Origin: Acidimicrobiaceae bacterium
Lineage (GTDB): Bacteria; Actinomycetota; Acidimicrobiia; Acidimicrobiales; RAAP-2
Length of the DNA stretch: 5,919 bases
Assembly: GCA_003152555.1 (NCBI GenBank)
Contig: PMAL01000135.1
Span: 148-6,066 of the forward strand
Direction of reading: 5' to 3'
The position numbers and the translations under genes are program-made. Of this stretch, positions 1-5,919 are shown piece after piece. The notes under the pieces were generated by a model, which ran no database searches, had not been told where the DNA came from, and saw only the letters and a program-made list of their open reading frames with translations. How positions within the stretch are numbered: the first letter of the stretch is position 1; each line of letters begins with the position of its first letter.

Positions 1-2
1 GC

Positions 3-341
3 GGCGAATGCGACAAGTGCCTCTTCACCAACCTGATCCTGGCGCCCTTTCTGTCACGCGCGGACCTTCGCGAGATCTTTGACGCGGAACCCTTAAGCGA
101 CGTCGCCCGCAAAGAGCAACTGCGAACCCTCGTTGGATTAGGTGTCACGCACAAACCGTTTGAATGCGTGGGCGACCCTGACGAAAGCGCCGTGGCGCTT
201 ACTAAGGTGAGCACCATGCGCGAGTGGTCCGACGTTGAGCACCTCGCCGAGATCGCTCAACTCGTGTCTCCCAATCGAGACTTCAACGAACTTCTCGCCT
301 CACAAGGAGCCAGCCGTGTTCCGGCCCACTGGCTTCGCTAG
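3..341 (+). CDS. murL: MurL-like UDP-MurNAc-L-Ala-L-Glu epimerase, C-terminal fragment (5' end off window)
   Basis: Only the last 112 codons are present; the frame is open from the window edge to a TAG at 339-341. The fragment opens with a CxxC-type motif followed by a hydrophobic stretch (GECDKCLFTNLILAPFLS, residues 1-18) and ends in an acidic helical tail, FNELLASQGASRVPAHWLR. I recognise this Cys-containing C-terminal block as resembling MurL, but the stronger argument is context: the next gene is a MurD2-type Mur ligase that it overlaps by 26 nt. In the family, MurL converts the terminal L-Glu of UDP-MurNAc-L-Ala-L-Glu to D-Glu in the cytoplasm, in an ATP- and Mg2+-dependent reaction. 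The N-terminal part, needed for a firm call, is outside the window. The alternative is another protein with a CxxC pair that happens to be coupled to a Mur ligase. Confidence 0.68.
   Translation, partial: GECDKCLFTNLILAPFLSRADLREIFDAEPLSDVARKEQLRTLVGLGVTHKPFECVGDPDESAVALTKVSTMREWSDVEHLAEIAQLVSPNRDFNELLASQGASRVPAHWLR
304..309 (+). promoter_or_regulatory. Shine-Dalgarno site for murD2
   Basis: AAGGAG lies six bases before the GTG at 316. It sits inside the end of the murL-like gene and decides the murD2 start: the longer reading from a TTG at 235 would lie well inside murL and gives an N-terminus with no Mur-ligase character. Confidence 0.8.
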
Positions 342-1623
342 CTTGGCCGCCAAGCGGGTGGGCATCTTCGGCTACGGCATTGAAGGGCGAGCGACCGAAG
401 CTCGCGTGCGCGACATTGCCGCCAGCATTGTCATCGTCGATGACGCTGCAGACTTAGGCAGCAACGTGCTCGTCACCGGCGAGGGAGGACACGAAGCATT
501 ACTCACGTGCGACATTGTCCTCAAGAGTCCCGGCATCCCGCGTCACCGCGCCGACGTACTCGACCTCGAAGCCCACGGCGTGTGCGTTAGTTCCGCACTC
601 AATCTCTGGTTCTACGACGCAGACCATTCGCGCACGATCGCTATTACCGGAACGAAGGGCAAGTCGACGACCACGGCTCTCGTGACCTACTTCTTGGAGT
701 GCGTAGGAGAGACGGCCCAGCGTCTCGGCAACATAGGGCAGCCTCCGTACGACCCGTCCATCGATACCTCCATCGGCTGGCTCGTGCTCGAAGTTTCAAG
801 TTTCCAGTGCGTTGACCTCGACCTGGCGCCGTCGCTGATTATTGTGACCTCGCTTGGCGACGATCACCTGGACTGGCATGGTTCGGTGGAGAAGTATCGC
901 GACGACAAGCTTTCGCTCACGCGCGCCGAAGGTTCACACCGAACCCTCGTACCCGACAGTCAGACGTTCCACGACGTCAGGCACCAGCTTGGTGGCGAGG
1001 TGACGTTTGTCAGTGCCGACGAAAAGCACCTCGCGCGTTCACTCGGCCTACTCGGCGCGCACAGCGACAGCAACGTCGCCCTCGCGTTGGCCGCGGTATC
1101 CGCGCTCACTGGTCGATCGACCGAAGAGGTTCGCGCCCTGGTTGTAGAAAACGCGGCCTCGTTCGTCCCCTTGAGTGGGCGTCTCACCCTGGTCGCGAGT
1201 GACCGGCTCGGCGACGGCTGGGTGCGTTACGTCGACGACGGGCTCGCGACGTCCGTGCTGCCGGCGGTCGCCGCGCTGGAGGTGTTTGCGAGCGAGCCGA
1301 TTGTTTTGATCGCTGGCGGATTTGATCGTGGTGTTGACTATTACGAACTCGCAGTGGCCATCGCCACTCGTCAACAACCCACCATGCTGCTCACCATGGG
1401 AGACGCTGGAGAGCGGATCGGTGAATTGGTCCGCAAACTCAACCCCCAGCTTGCACAATCAACGTTCGACACAATGGACGTCGCGGTCCAACGAGGCCGG
1501 TCGTTTCTCTCGGGCGGCGGTGTTGTATTGCTGTCCCCCGGCGCGCCTAGTTTCGATCGCTACGTGAACTGGGAGCAGCGCTCGAGCGACTTCACACGCG
1601 CGGTGAACGAACGCGCTTTGTAA
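316..1623 (+). CDS. murD2: MurD2-type UDP-N-acetylmuramoyl-L-alanine--L-glutamate ligase
   Basis: A 435-residue cytoplasmic Mur ligase, normal in length for MurD proteins, started at GTG 316 because of the AAGGAG before it. An N-terminal Rossmann-like nucleotide-sugar domain has VGIFGYGIEG (15-24) and KSPGIP (70-75). The central ATPase domain has the P-loop TGTKGKSTTT (111-120), LEVSSFQ (158-164), GDDHLDW (181-187) and Lys198, the position of the carbamylated Lys in E. coli MurD. The C-terminal ligase domain has YVDDGLATS (305-313), GGFDRGVDY (334-342) and LLSPGAPSFDRYVNWEQR (405-422). Classical MurD carries DSKATN and GGxxKG at the middle two sites; the DDxxxT and GGFDRG forms here resemble what I know of MurD2, which joins L-Glu rather than D-Glu to UDP-MurNAc-L-Ala. 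Overlap with the MurL-like gene supports that. Substrate stereochemistry is inferred; a plain MurD is the alternative. Confidence 0.8.
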   Translation: MFRPTGFASLAAKRVGIFGYGIEGRATEARVRDIAASIVIVDDAADLGSNVLVTGEGGHEALLTCDIVLKSPGIPRHRADVLDLEAHGVCVSSALNLWFYDADHSRTIAITGTKGKSTTTALVTYFLECVGETAQRLGNIGQPPYDPSIDTSIGWLVLEVSSFQCVDLDLAPSLIIVTSLGDDHLDWHGSVEKYRDDKLSLTRAEGSHRTLVPDSQTFHDVRHQLGGEVTFVSADEKHLARSLGLLGAHSDSNVALALAAVSALTGRSTEEVRALVVENAASFVPLSGRLTLVASDRLGDGWVRYVDDGLATSVLPAVAALEVFASEPIVLIAGGFDRGVDYYELAVAIATRQQPTMLLTMGDAGERIGELVRKLNPQLAQSTFDTMDVAVQRGRSFLSGGGVVLLSPGAPSFDRYVNWEQRSSDFTRAVNERAL

Positions 1624-1651
1624 GAGACGCTGTGTCGAACTCGTGCGAGTA

Positions 1652-2718
1652 CTACAGATTCTTTTGCACGAAACTTTTGAGTGCGACTTTCAGTGCCGGA
1701 GAGAACGGAAGATTCTTCGTGTAATTGGCGGGCGACCCCGTCGGATCGACCTTCAAGACGTGGTCGACATTCGTCAAGTGGACGAGGTCGTAGTGCTCTC
1801 CAGCCGCGAAGAGGCCGTTCACAATCCGGCCCACTTCGAAGCAAGTGATCTGGGTGTCCTCGTTGCTGCACGTCAGCAGAACAGGTGTCGACGGATTTAG
1901 CGCACGGGCCAGCGCTTGCGGATCAAACTTGTCGGTCTCATACAAGAACATTGCTGTTGAGGGACTAAGCAGGCTGTCGAGTCCGTAGGGCAAGTTGGAC
2001 GCCACTTTTCCCGTGGCCCGCAACTTCTTGATCGCAGACTTCAGGGTTGCGTCGACGGTCGTGGCCAAGGTCTTCGTGATCTGGCCAGCCCGAACCTGGG
2101 CTGCGACCTGGGCCTTGACTTGAACGCTGATGAGATTGAGGTAGCGACTAGACAGCGGCTCAAATAGACCGAGTGCGTGAATCGCCGGGACTTTCCCGGC
2201 GTGTCCGGTGTCCAACAGCAACGCGAACAGAGCGCCCTCGCTGTGGCCAAAGACCCCCAACAGTTTGTCGTTGATACCTTTTGTGCGGCGAGATACTTGA
2301 GCGCGGCGGCCGACTCCTGTTCGAATGGCTTGATGCCGATCGAGTCCGGGTCGCTCGCGTAGTGACCCACTCCGGTCTTACCGCTGCCGAGTTTGTCGTA
2401 ACGAAGACTGGCAACACCGTCTTCGCTCAGCCAGTCGGCCAAGGTCTTAATCGTATTAACAGGTCCGGACTCAAGCGCGCTATTGCCATTGCGGTCCGTC
2501 GGCCCGCTGCCGGCAATCAGCACCACCCCCGGAACCGAATTTGGGTCACCCACCGGATGACGGAAGGTTCCGTAAATCTTTAGTCCACCCGCCGCAAACG
2601 AAACGTTTTGATCAACCCACGTGATAGTCGAACTGGTGAGATGCGGCGATGTCGCGGTGGTCGTTGCCGCCTGCGCACCCGCTTTTTGTCCGCCACGACT
2701 TCTTGTGCTGCGACACCA
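1652..2718 (-). pseudogene. alpha/beta hydrolase, frameshifted and lacking a clear N-terminus
   Basis: Two overlapping minus-strand frames make one serine hydrolase. The upstream frame (from about 2718) encodes the first strands, LKIYGTF, the oxyanion-loop region VLIAGSGPTDRNGN and RYDKLGSGKTG. The downstream frame (to TAG at 1652) carries the nucleophile elbow GHSEG (Ser codon 2240-2242), a candidate acid Asp in CSNEDTQ (1856-1858) and the His in NVDHVLK (1760-1762). The frames join if one base is restored in the AAAAGG run at 2277-2282, giving AAQKGINDKLLGVFGHSEG. The only usable start in the first frame is a GTG at 2553, without a Shine-Dalgarno sequence and downstream of residues that already look like hydrolase. 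Before it lies a low-complexity Ala/Thr/Ser linker, as found after lipoprotein or secretion signals, but no hydrophobic segment; the frame closes at a TGA touching the tRNA 3' end. Substrate unknown. A sequencing error could explain the frameshift, but not the missing start. Confidence 0.75.
2277..2282 (-). other. frameshift site in the hydrolase (AAAAGG run)
   Basis: Up to here the hydrolase is read in one minus-strand frame, and after it in the frame one base back. A base missing from this A4G2 run is the simplest explanation, since the joined protein runs without loss into the GHSEG elbow. The preceding codons (CAA AAG) would not re-pair well after a -1 slip, so a programmed frameshift is unlikely. 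Confidence 0.65.
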
Positions 2719-2721
2719 TCA

Positions 2722-2797
<76 letters not shown>

Positions 2798-2806
2798 GCA
2801 GGGAAA

Positions 2807-2812
2807 ATACTA
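2807..2812 (-). promoter_or_regulatory. possible -10 element for tRNA-Thr
   Basis: In the 46-nt gap between holB and the tRNA the minus strand has TAGTAT, followed by nine bases to the tRNA 5' end, a suitable place for a sigma-70 -10 box with a very short leader. No good -35 hexamer is found 15-18 nt upstream, so the tRNA could equally be co-transcribed with holB. Confidence 0.35.
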
Positions 2813-2843
2813 CCCGATGCACCGAAAATGACCGCCCGGCGCT

Positions 2844-3932
2844 TCACAACTCCATGAGCGAAAGCATGAGATCGTTGAGCAACAGTCCCTCATCGATGTT
2901 GAGTGACAGACGCTGGGTTGTCTTCGCGACGCTGTCGATTGCCCGCAGTGACGTCGAAACGCGCTGCCTCGAGCGTGCCTCACCGATGTCGGCTTCATCG
3001 AGACCCTCAACTAGCTGCTCTCGATAGACGTTGGTGAGCGCGCTCAATCCGAAGCGCAATTCGTCGATGCGAAAACGACGCTGCTCGCGCTTGAACTGGG
3101 CTTCGATGTCCTTGCGATTGGCGACCGGCCGCTGACCCATTTCGCGAGCGTCGGCCACCAGGTGCTCCATCTCTTCATCCTGCATCTGCATCAACGGCGC
3201 GATGGCGTCATCGAGTGCTTGGGATATTTCGATGGCGATTGTCGACGCGGACGCAGGCGTGCCCTTCAAACGCTTGGGCACTGACTGCCACTGGACAATG
3301 CGTTGGGCTAACGCGGGGTCACGAACCAACACGCGCGCGCGCTGCACGTTGCCGTTCGCGGCGAGTGCGGCCGAACGAGCAGTCTCGTCACTGGCGCCTT
3401 CTTGTCGCAAGATTTCTTCCAACTCGCCCTCGCTGAGACCTTTCAACTTCATATGTACGCAGCGCGAGACCACCGTGTCGAGGGCCGCGGGAACGTCCTG
3501 GGCCGTCAACAGAAATATGGTGCGAACGGGCGGCTCTTCCAGTGACTTGAGTAGTGCCGCCGAACTCGGTGCGGCGCCGGTCGTCGTCAGTTCAATATCT
3601 TCGAGGATCACAATCTGGTAACCGTCACCTAAGGGGCGGCGCCGACTGACTCGGTCCGCCTCGCGCAGTTCGTCGATGCGCCACGAGAGTCCGGCCCGCT
3701 CGGCAAAGTACACGTCCGTGTCGTTTCCACTCAACACCAATCGACACACCTCACAGCGGCCACAGCCGTGCTGCGGGCACTGCAGGGCCGCCGCAAAAGA
3801 GACCACCGTGTCGTGCAGGCTCGAACCCACGGGACCACTGAAGAGGTACGCGTGTACCGGATGGCGCGCGTACTGGCGCATGGCCGATACCGCTCGGTCC
3901 TGGCCAATCAGTCGATCAAAGACATCGCTCAC
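2844..3932 (-). CDS. holB: DNA polymerase III delta' subunit
   Basis: The delta' subunit of the clamp loader, an AAA+ protein that helps place the sliding clamp on primed DNA. With the GTG start at 3932 it has 362 residues and begins SDVFDRLIGQ, the usual opening of the family. The P-loop region SGPVGSSLHD (32-41) lacks the GK(S/T) core, as is common in delta', which need not hydrolyse ATP. A zinc module follows, with Cys52, Cys57, Cys60 and Cys63. Then come ILED (109-112, Walker B-like), LLKSLEEPP (127-135) and SRC (156-158), the conserved motif that supplies an arginine to a neighbouring subunit. The C-terminal third is helical and less conserved. The GTG lies two bases after the tmk stop; a TTG at 3941 would overlap tmk by 7 nt. 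Neither start has a clear Shine-Dalgarno sequence, so re-initiation after tmk is likely. Confidence 0.92.
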   Translation of the reverse strand: MSDVFDRLIGQDRAVSAMRQYARHPVHAYLFSGPVGSSLHDTVVSFAAALQCPQHGCGRCEVCRLVLSGNDTDVYFAERAGLSWRIDELREADRVSRRRPLGDGYQIVILEDIELTTTGAAPSSAALLKSLEEPPVRTIFLLTAQDVPAALDTVVSRCVHMKLKGLSEGELEEILRQEGASDETARSAALAANGNVQRARVLVRDPALAQRIVQWQSVPKRLKGTPASASTIAIEISQALDDAIAPLMQMQDEEMEHLVADAREMGQRPVANRKDIEAQFKREQRRFRIDELRFGLSALTNVYREQLVEGLDEADIGEARSRQRVSTSLRAIDSVAKTTQRLSLNIDEGLLLNDLMLSLMEL

Positions 3933-3934
3933 AA

Positions 3935-4537
3935 CTACCAAGGTAACGTGGCGAGCCGATCTTCAATGACGGCCGCGACGTCCTCTTCGGAGTGCGCACC
4001 GTCGACCACGAACCAGCCAGCTTCATCCTGAGCGGCTAATTCCAAGTAGCCCCGGCGCACGCGGTCGTGGAAGGCGAGGTCGGCCGTCTCAAAGCGGTCA
4101 CTCTCGTCACGAGCTTCGCGTTCATTGGCCAGACTCGGGGCGAGGTCAATCAACACCGTCAGGTCCGGTCGACAGTCACCGATGGCGAGGTCGGTCGCGG
4201 CTCTAAGTTCATCCAGGTCCACCCCGCGGCCGTAACCCTGGTAGGCGAGCGTCGAGGCGTAGTACCGGTCGGCCACGACGTTGCGCCCGCTTTCAAGTGC
4301 CGGCTCGATGACTGAATGCACGTGGTGGGAGCGATCGGCGAGCAGTAACAGCGCTTCGGTGGACGGCGTCATGGGCGTGGCCGCATCAAGGATCCAGTGA
4401 CGCAGGTCAGCCCCTACCGGGGTATCGCCCGGCTCAAACACGAAGAGCGCGTCGCGCGCTCGCGCCACTCGTCGCGCGTGCGTGCTTTTGCCACAACCGT
4501 CAATTCCTTCAAAGACAACGAACAGCCCCCGGCTCAA
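3935..4537 (-). CDS. tmk: thymidylate kinase (dTMP kinase)
   Basis: Phosphorylates dTMP to dTDP with ATP in the cytoplasm, on the way to dTTP. The protein has 200 residues, the usual bacterial length. It shows the P-loop GIDGCGKST (11-19), EPGDTPVG (35-42) in place of the usual REPGGT segment, ADRYYASTLAYQG (89-101) with the DR[YH] motif that contacts dTMP, and a lid region with several arginines (140-148, ending DESDRFE). Absence of Arg within the P-loop together with a lid rich in Arg resembles the E. coli type. The start is TTG at 4537, overlapping the topA stop as TTGA, with GAGGA nine bases upstream. Expression is therefore probably coupled to topA. The Phe and Asp in FEPGDT differ from most homologues, which have Arg and Gly; the change may be lineage-specific. 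Confidence 0.93.
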   Translation of the reverse strand: MSRGLFVVFEGIDGCGKSTHARRVARARDALFVFEPGDTPVGADLRHWILDAATPMTPSTEALLLLADRSHHVHSVIEPALESGRNVVADRYYASTLAYQGYGRGVDLDELRAATDLAIGDCRPDLTVLIDLAPSLANEREARDESDRFETADLAFHDRVRRGYLELAAQDEAGWFVVDGAHSEEDVAAVIEDRLATLPW

Positions 4538-5919
4538 AACGCGTCGTCCTCGTGTTGGGCCGTGGCGATCAATGCCGAATTGATCTTGGCGCCCTGGCTC
4601 ACCGCCGCCCGTTTGGTCGCCCCGGCCGTTTTTTTGGTCGCCTTCTTAGCGGGTGACTTTTTTGCTGCTTTCTTAACGGCCTTGCGCGGGCGCGTCGACG
4701 GCTCGGCGTTGCGCCGTTCGGCGAGCAGCTCGCACGCCCGGTCCAGCGAAATTGTTTCGGGCGTATCGCCCAGTCGCAGCGTGGCGTTCACTTCGCCGTC
4801 GGTGACAAAGAGCCCGAAGCGACCGTTGCGAACGACCACCTGCTTCTTGGTGACTGGATCTTCGCCCAGCTCCTTCAGTGGTCCCGCCGCCGCGCGGCGG
4901 CCACGCTGTTTGGGTTGGGCGAGCAACGCCAACGCGTGCTCTAGGTCAACGGTGAAAATCTGATCCTCGTCGTCGAGCGATCGGGTCTCCTTGCCCCACG
5001 TGAGGTACGGACCGTACCGGCCGTTCTGGGCCAAGATCGGTTCGCCGTCATCAGGATGGGGACCGAGCGAGCGCGGCAGGGACAGTAGTTTGACCGCGTC
5101 CTCGAGCGTCAGGGTCTCGGGCGACATGGTCGAAAAGAGCGACGCCGTCTTGGGCTTGTCTTTGGGATTGCTCAACACGCCCACTTGCACGTACGGTCCG
5201 TACCGACCGGCCTTCAGGAAAATGGGCAAGCCCGTTTCCTCGTCAATACCCAACTCGCGGTCGTTGCTCGGTGCGGCGAGTAGTTGAAGCGCGACGTCGA
5301 CGCTCAGTGAGTCGGGCTCGGTCGCTTCGGGGATCGAGGCCCGGTCGTCGCCGTGCACGAGATAGGGACCGTAGCGCCCGGAACGCACCGACACCTCAAC
5401 ACCGTCGGGTGCCGTGCCGAGCAACAACGAGTTGATCGCGGCAAAGTCAAACTCGTGCTGTTCGTGGGTCACGAATTCAAGTCCACGTTTGGCTAGTTCG
5501 GTCTGCGCGCTGGGATCGCCAAAATAGAATCGATGCAACCACGGCTCGAGGTCCTGGGTGCCCTGGGCAATCTCGTCGAGCTGGTCTTCCATGGCGGCGG
5601 TGAACTGATAGTCCACCAAGTCCGCGAAGTATGTCTGCAGCAAGTTGACAACAGCAAAGGCGCGAAAGGCGGGCACGAGTGACTTGCCCTTCTTCCACAC
5701 GTAGCCGCGTCGGTCGATCGTCTTCATCACCGACGCGTAGGTCGACGGGCGCCCAATGCCGAGGTCTTCGAGCTTCTTGATGAGCGTGGCTTCGGAGTAG
5801 CGATCGGGTGGCTGGGTGTCATGTCCCTTGGCTTCGGCACTCTCGACCGGCACTACCTCGCCCTCGTTAAGCGCGGGCAGAATTCGCTCCTGGTCAGCCA
5901 GTTCGGCTTCGGGGTCGTC
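4534..5919 (-). CDS. topA: DNA topoisomerase I, C-terminal half (5' end off window)
   Basis: Type IA topoisomerase, which relaxes negative supercoils; 461 residues are visible and the frame is open to the window edge. The Toprim domain and catalytic Tyr region lie outside. The fragment starts in the core (DDPEAELADQERILP), then RYSEATLIKKLEDLGIGRPS (39-58), which is highly conserved, and YQFTAAMEDQLDEIAQG. No zinc-finger cysteines follow. Instead there are four repeat modules centred on GRYGPY (coding 5362-5385, 5191-5214, 5005-5028) and a divergent GRFGLF (4807-4830), the actinobacterial arrangement for DNA binding. A Lys/Ala-rich tail follows (KKAAKKSPAKKATKK, coding about 4606-4690), a feature linked in actinobacterial TopA to DNA binding and processivity. 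The protein ends in acidic EDDAF. It is the first gene of the operon, before tmk and holB. A GTG at 5853 is only an internal Val. Confidence 0.96.
   Translation of the reverse strand, partial: DDPEAELADQERILPALNEGEVVPVESAEAKGHDTQPPDRYSEATLIKKLEDLGIGRPSTYASVMKTIDRRGYVWKKGKSLVPAFRAFAVVNLLQTYFADLVDYQFTAAMEDQLDEIAQGTQDLEPWLHRFYFGDPSAQTELAKRGLEFVTHEQHEFDFAAINSLLLGTAPDGVEVSVRSGRYGPYLVHGDDRASIPEATEPDSLSVDVALQLLAAPSNDRELGIDEETGLPIFLKAGRYGPYVQVGVLSNPKDKPKTASLFSTMSPETLTLEDAVKLLSLPRSLGPHPDDGEPILAQNGRYGPYLTWGKETRSLDDEDQIFTVDLEHALALLAQPKQRGRRAAAGPLKELGEDPVTKKQVVVRNGRFGLFVTDGEVNATLRLGDTPETISLDRACELLAERRNAEPSTRPRKAVKKAAKKSPAKKATKKTAGATKRAAVSQGAKINSALIATAQHEDDAF
4547..4551 (-). promoter_or_regulatory. Shine-Dalgarno site for tmk
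   Basis: GAGGA on the minus strand lies nine bases before the TTG at 4537, inside the last codons of topA (the acidic HEDDAF end). It supports TTG as the true tmk start and coupling between the two genes. Confidence 0.6.
4807..5385 (-). repeat. four-fold GRYGPY-type module repeat in TopA
   Basis: Modules of roughly 55-65 residues, each beginning with [RKQ]xGR[YF]G[PL][YF] and followed by a segment with [ST]xxxAxxLL, recur four times. The first three keep GRYGPY exactly; the last reads GRFGLF. At the DNA level the second and third copies share nearly identical 20-base blocks. Internal duplication is the family norm for this C-terminal domain. Confidence 0.85.

Noticed and set aside
235..315. 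N-terminal extension of murD2 from a TTG at 235
   Set aside because: It lies within the murL-like gene, shows no Mur-ligase character and has no ribosome site comparable to AAGGAG before 316.
1639..1650. Small inverted repeat ACTCGTGCGAGT between the convergent murD2 and hydrolase
   Set aside because: The stem is at most five pairs with a two-base loop and no T run, too weak to call a terminator.
2277..2282. Programmed -1 frameshift in the hydrolase
   Set aside because: The codons before the shift (CAA AAG) do not form a slippery heptamer and I see no strong downstream stem or stop arrangement; mutation or sequence error is simpler.
3202..3969. Plus-strand open frames opposite holB, and similar frames opposite topA and tmk
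   Set aside because: They are shadows of well-supported minus-strand genes and have no recognisable protein character.
5004..5018. Perfect inverted repeat GGTACGGACCGTACC, with a similar one at 5191-5203
   Set aside because: Both fall exactly on the codons for the repeated GRYGPY motif of TopA; the palindrome arises from Tyr, Gly, Pro and Tyr codons and needs no regulatory explanation.

Overview
The window reads as a chromosomal housekeeping segment from a moderately GC-rich actinobacterium. The order topA-tmk-holB-tRNA-Thr on the minus strand is typical of Actinomycetota, and TopA has the actinobacterial C-terminal form (repeated GRYGPY-type modules followed by a Lys/Ala-rich tail). Frequent GTG and TTG starts fit the same lineage. 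A position in or near Acidimicrobiia is a guess from general look, not something I can prove from the sequence.

Left part, plus strand (1-1623): the 3' end of a gene I read as murL (UDP-MurNAc-L-Ala-L-Glu epimerase) overlaps by 26 nt a complete Mur ligase of the MurD2 type. Together they would form the alternative route to the D-glutamate of peptidoglycan: MurD2 adds L-Glu to UDP-MurNAc-L-Ala, then MurL inverts that residue on the nucleotide precursor. The usual route makes free D-Glu with MurI and adds it with MurD. This is the most interesting part of the window.

Middle (1652-2718, minus strand, convergent with murD2): an alpha/beta hydrolase whose whole catalytic triad is recognisable but which is split by a one-base frameshift near 2277-2282. 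It also has no convincing start codon or signal peptide. Its open frame begins directly at the 3' CCA end of a tRNA-Thr(CGU) gene (2722-2797, minus).

Right part, minus strand (2844-5919): holB (DNA polymerase III delta'), tmk (dTMP kinase) and the C-terminal half of topA (DNA topoisomerase I), transcribed topA to tmk to holB with a 4-nt overlap and a near-abutting junction, so probably one translationally coupled operon. The tRNA gene follows 46 nt after holB and has a possible promoter of its own in that gap. The operon joins DNA supercoiling control, dTTP supply and clamp loading. The window is almost fully used: no gap without a gene exceeds 50 bases.
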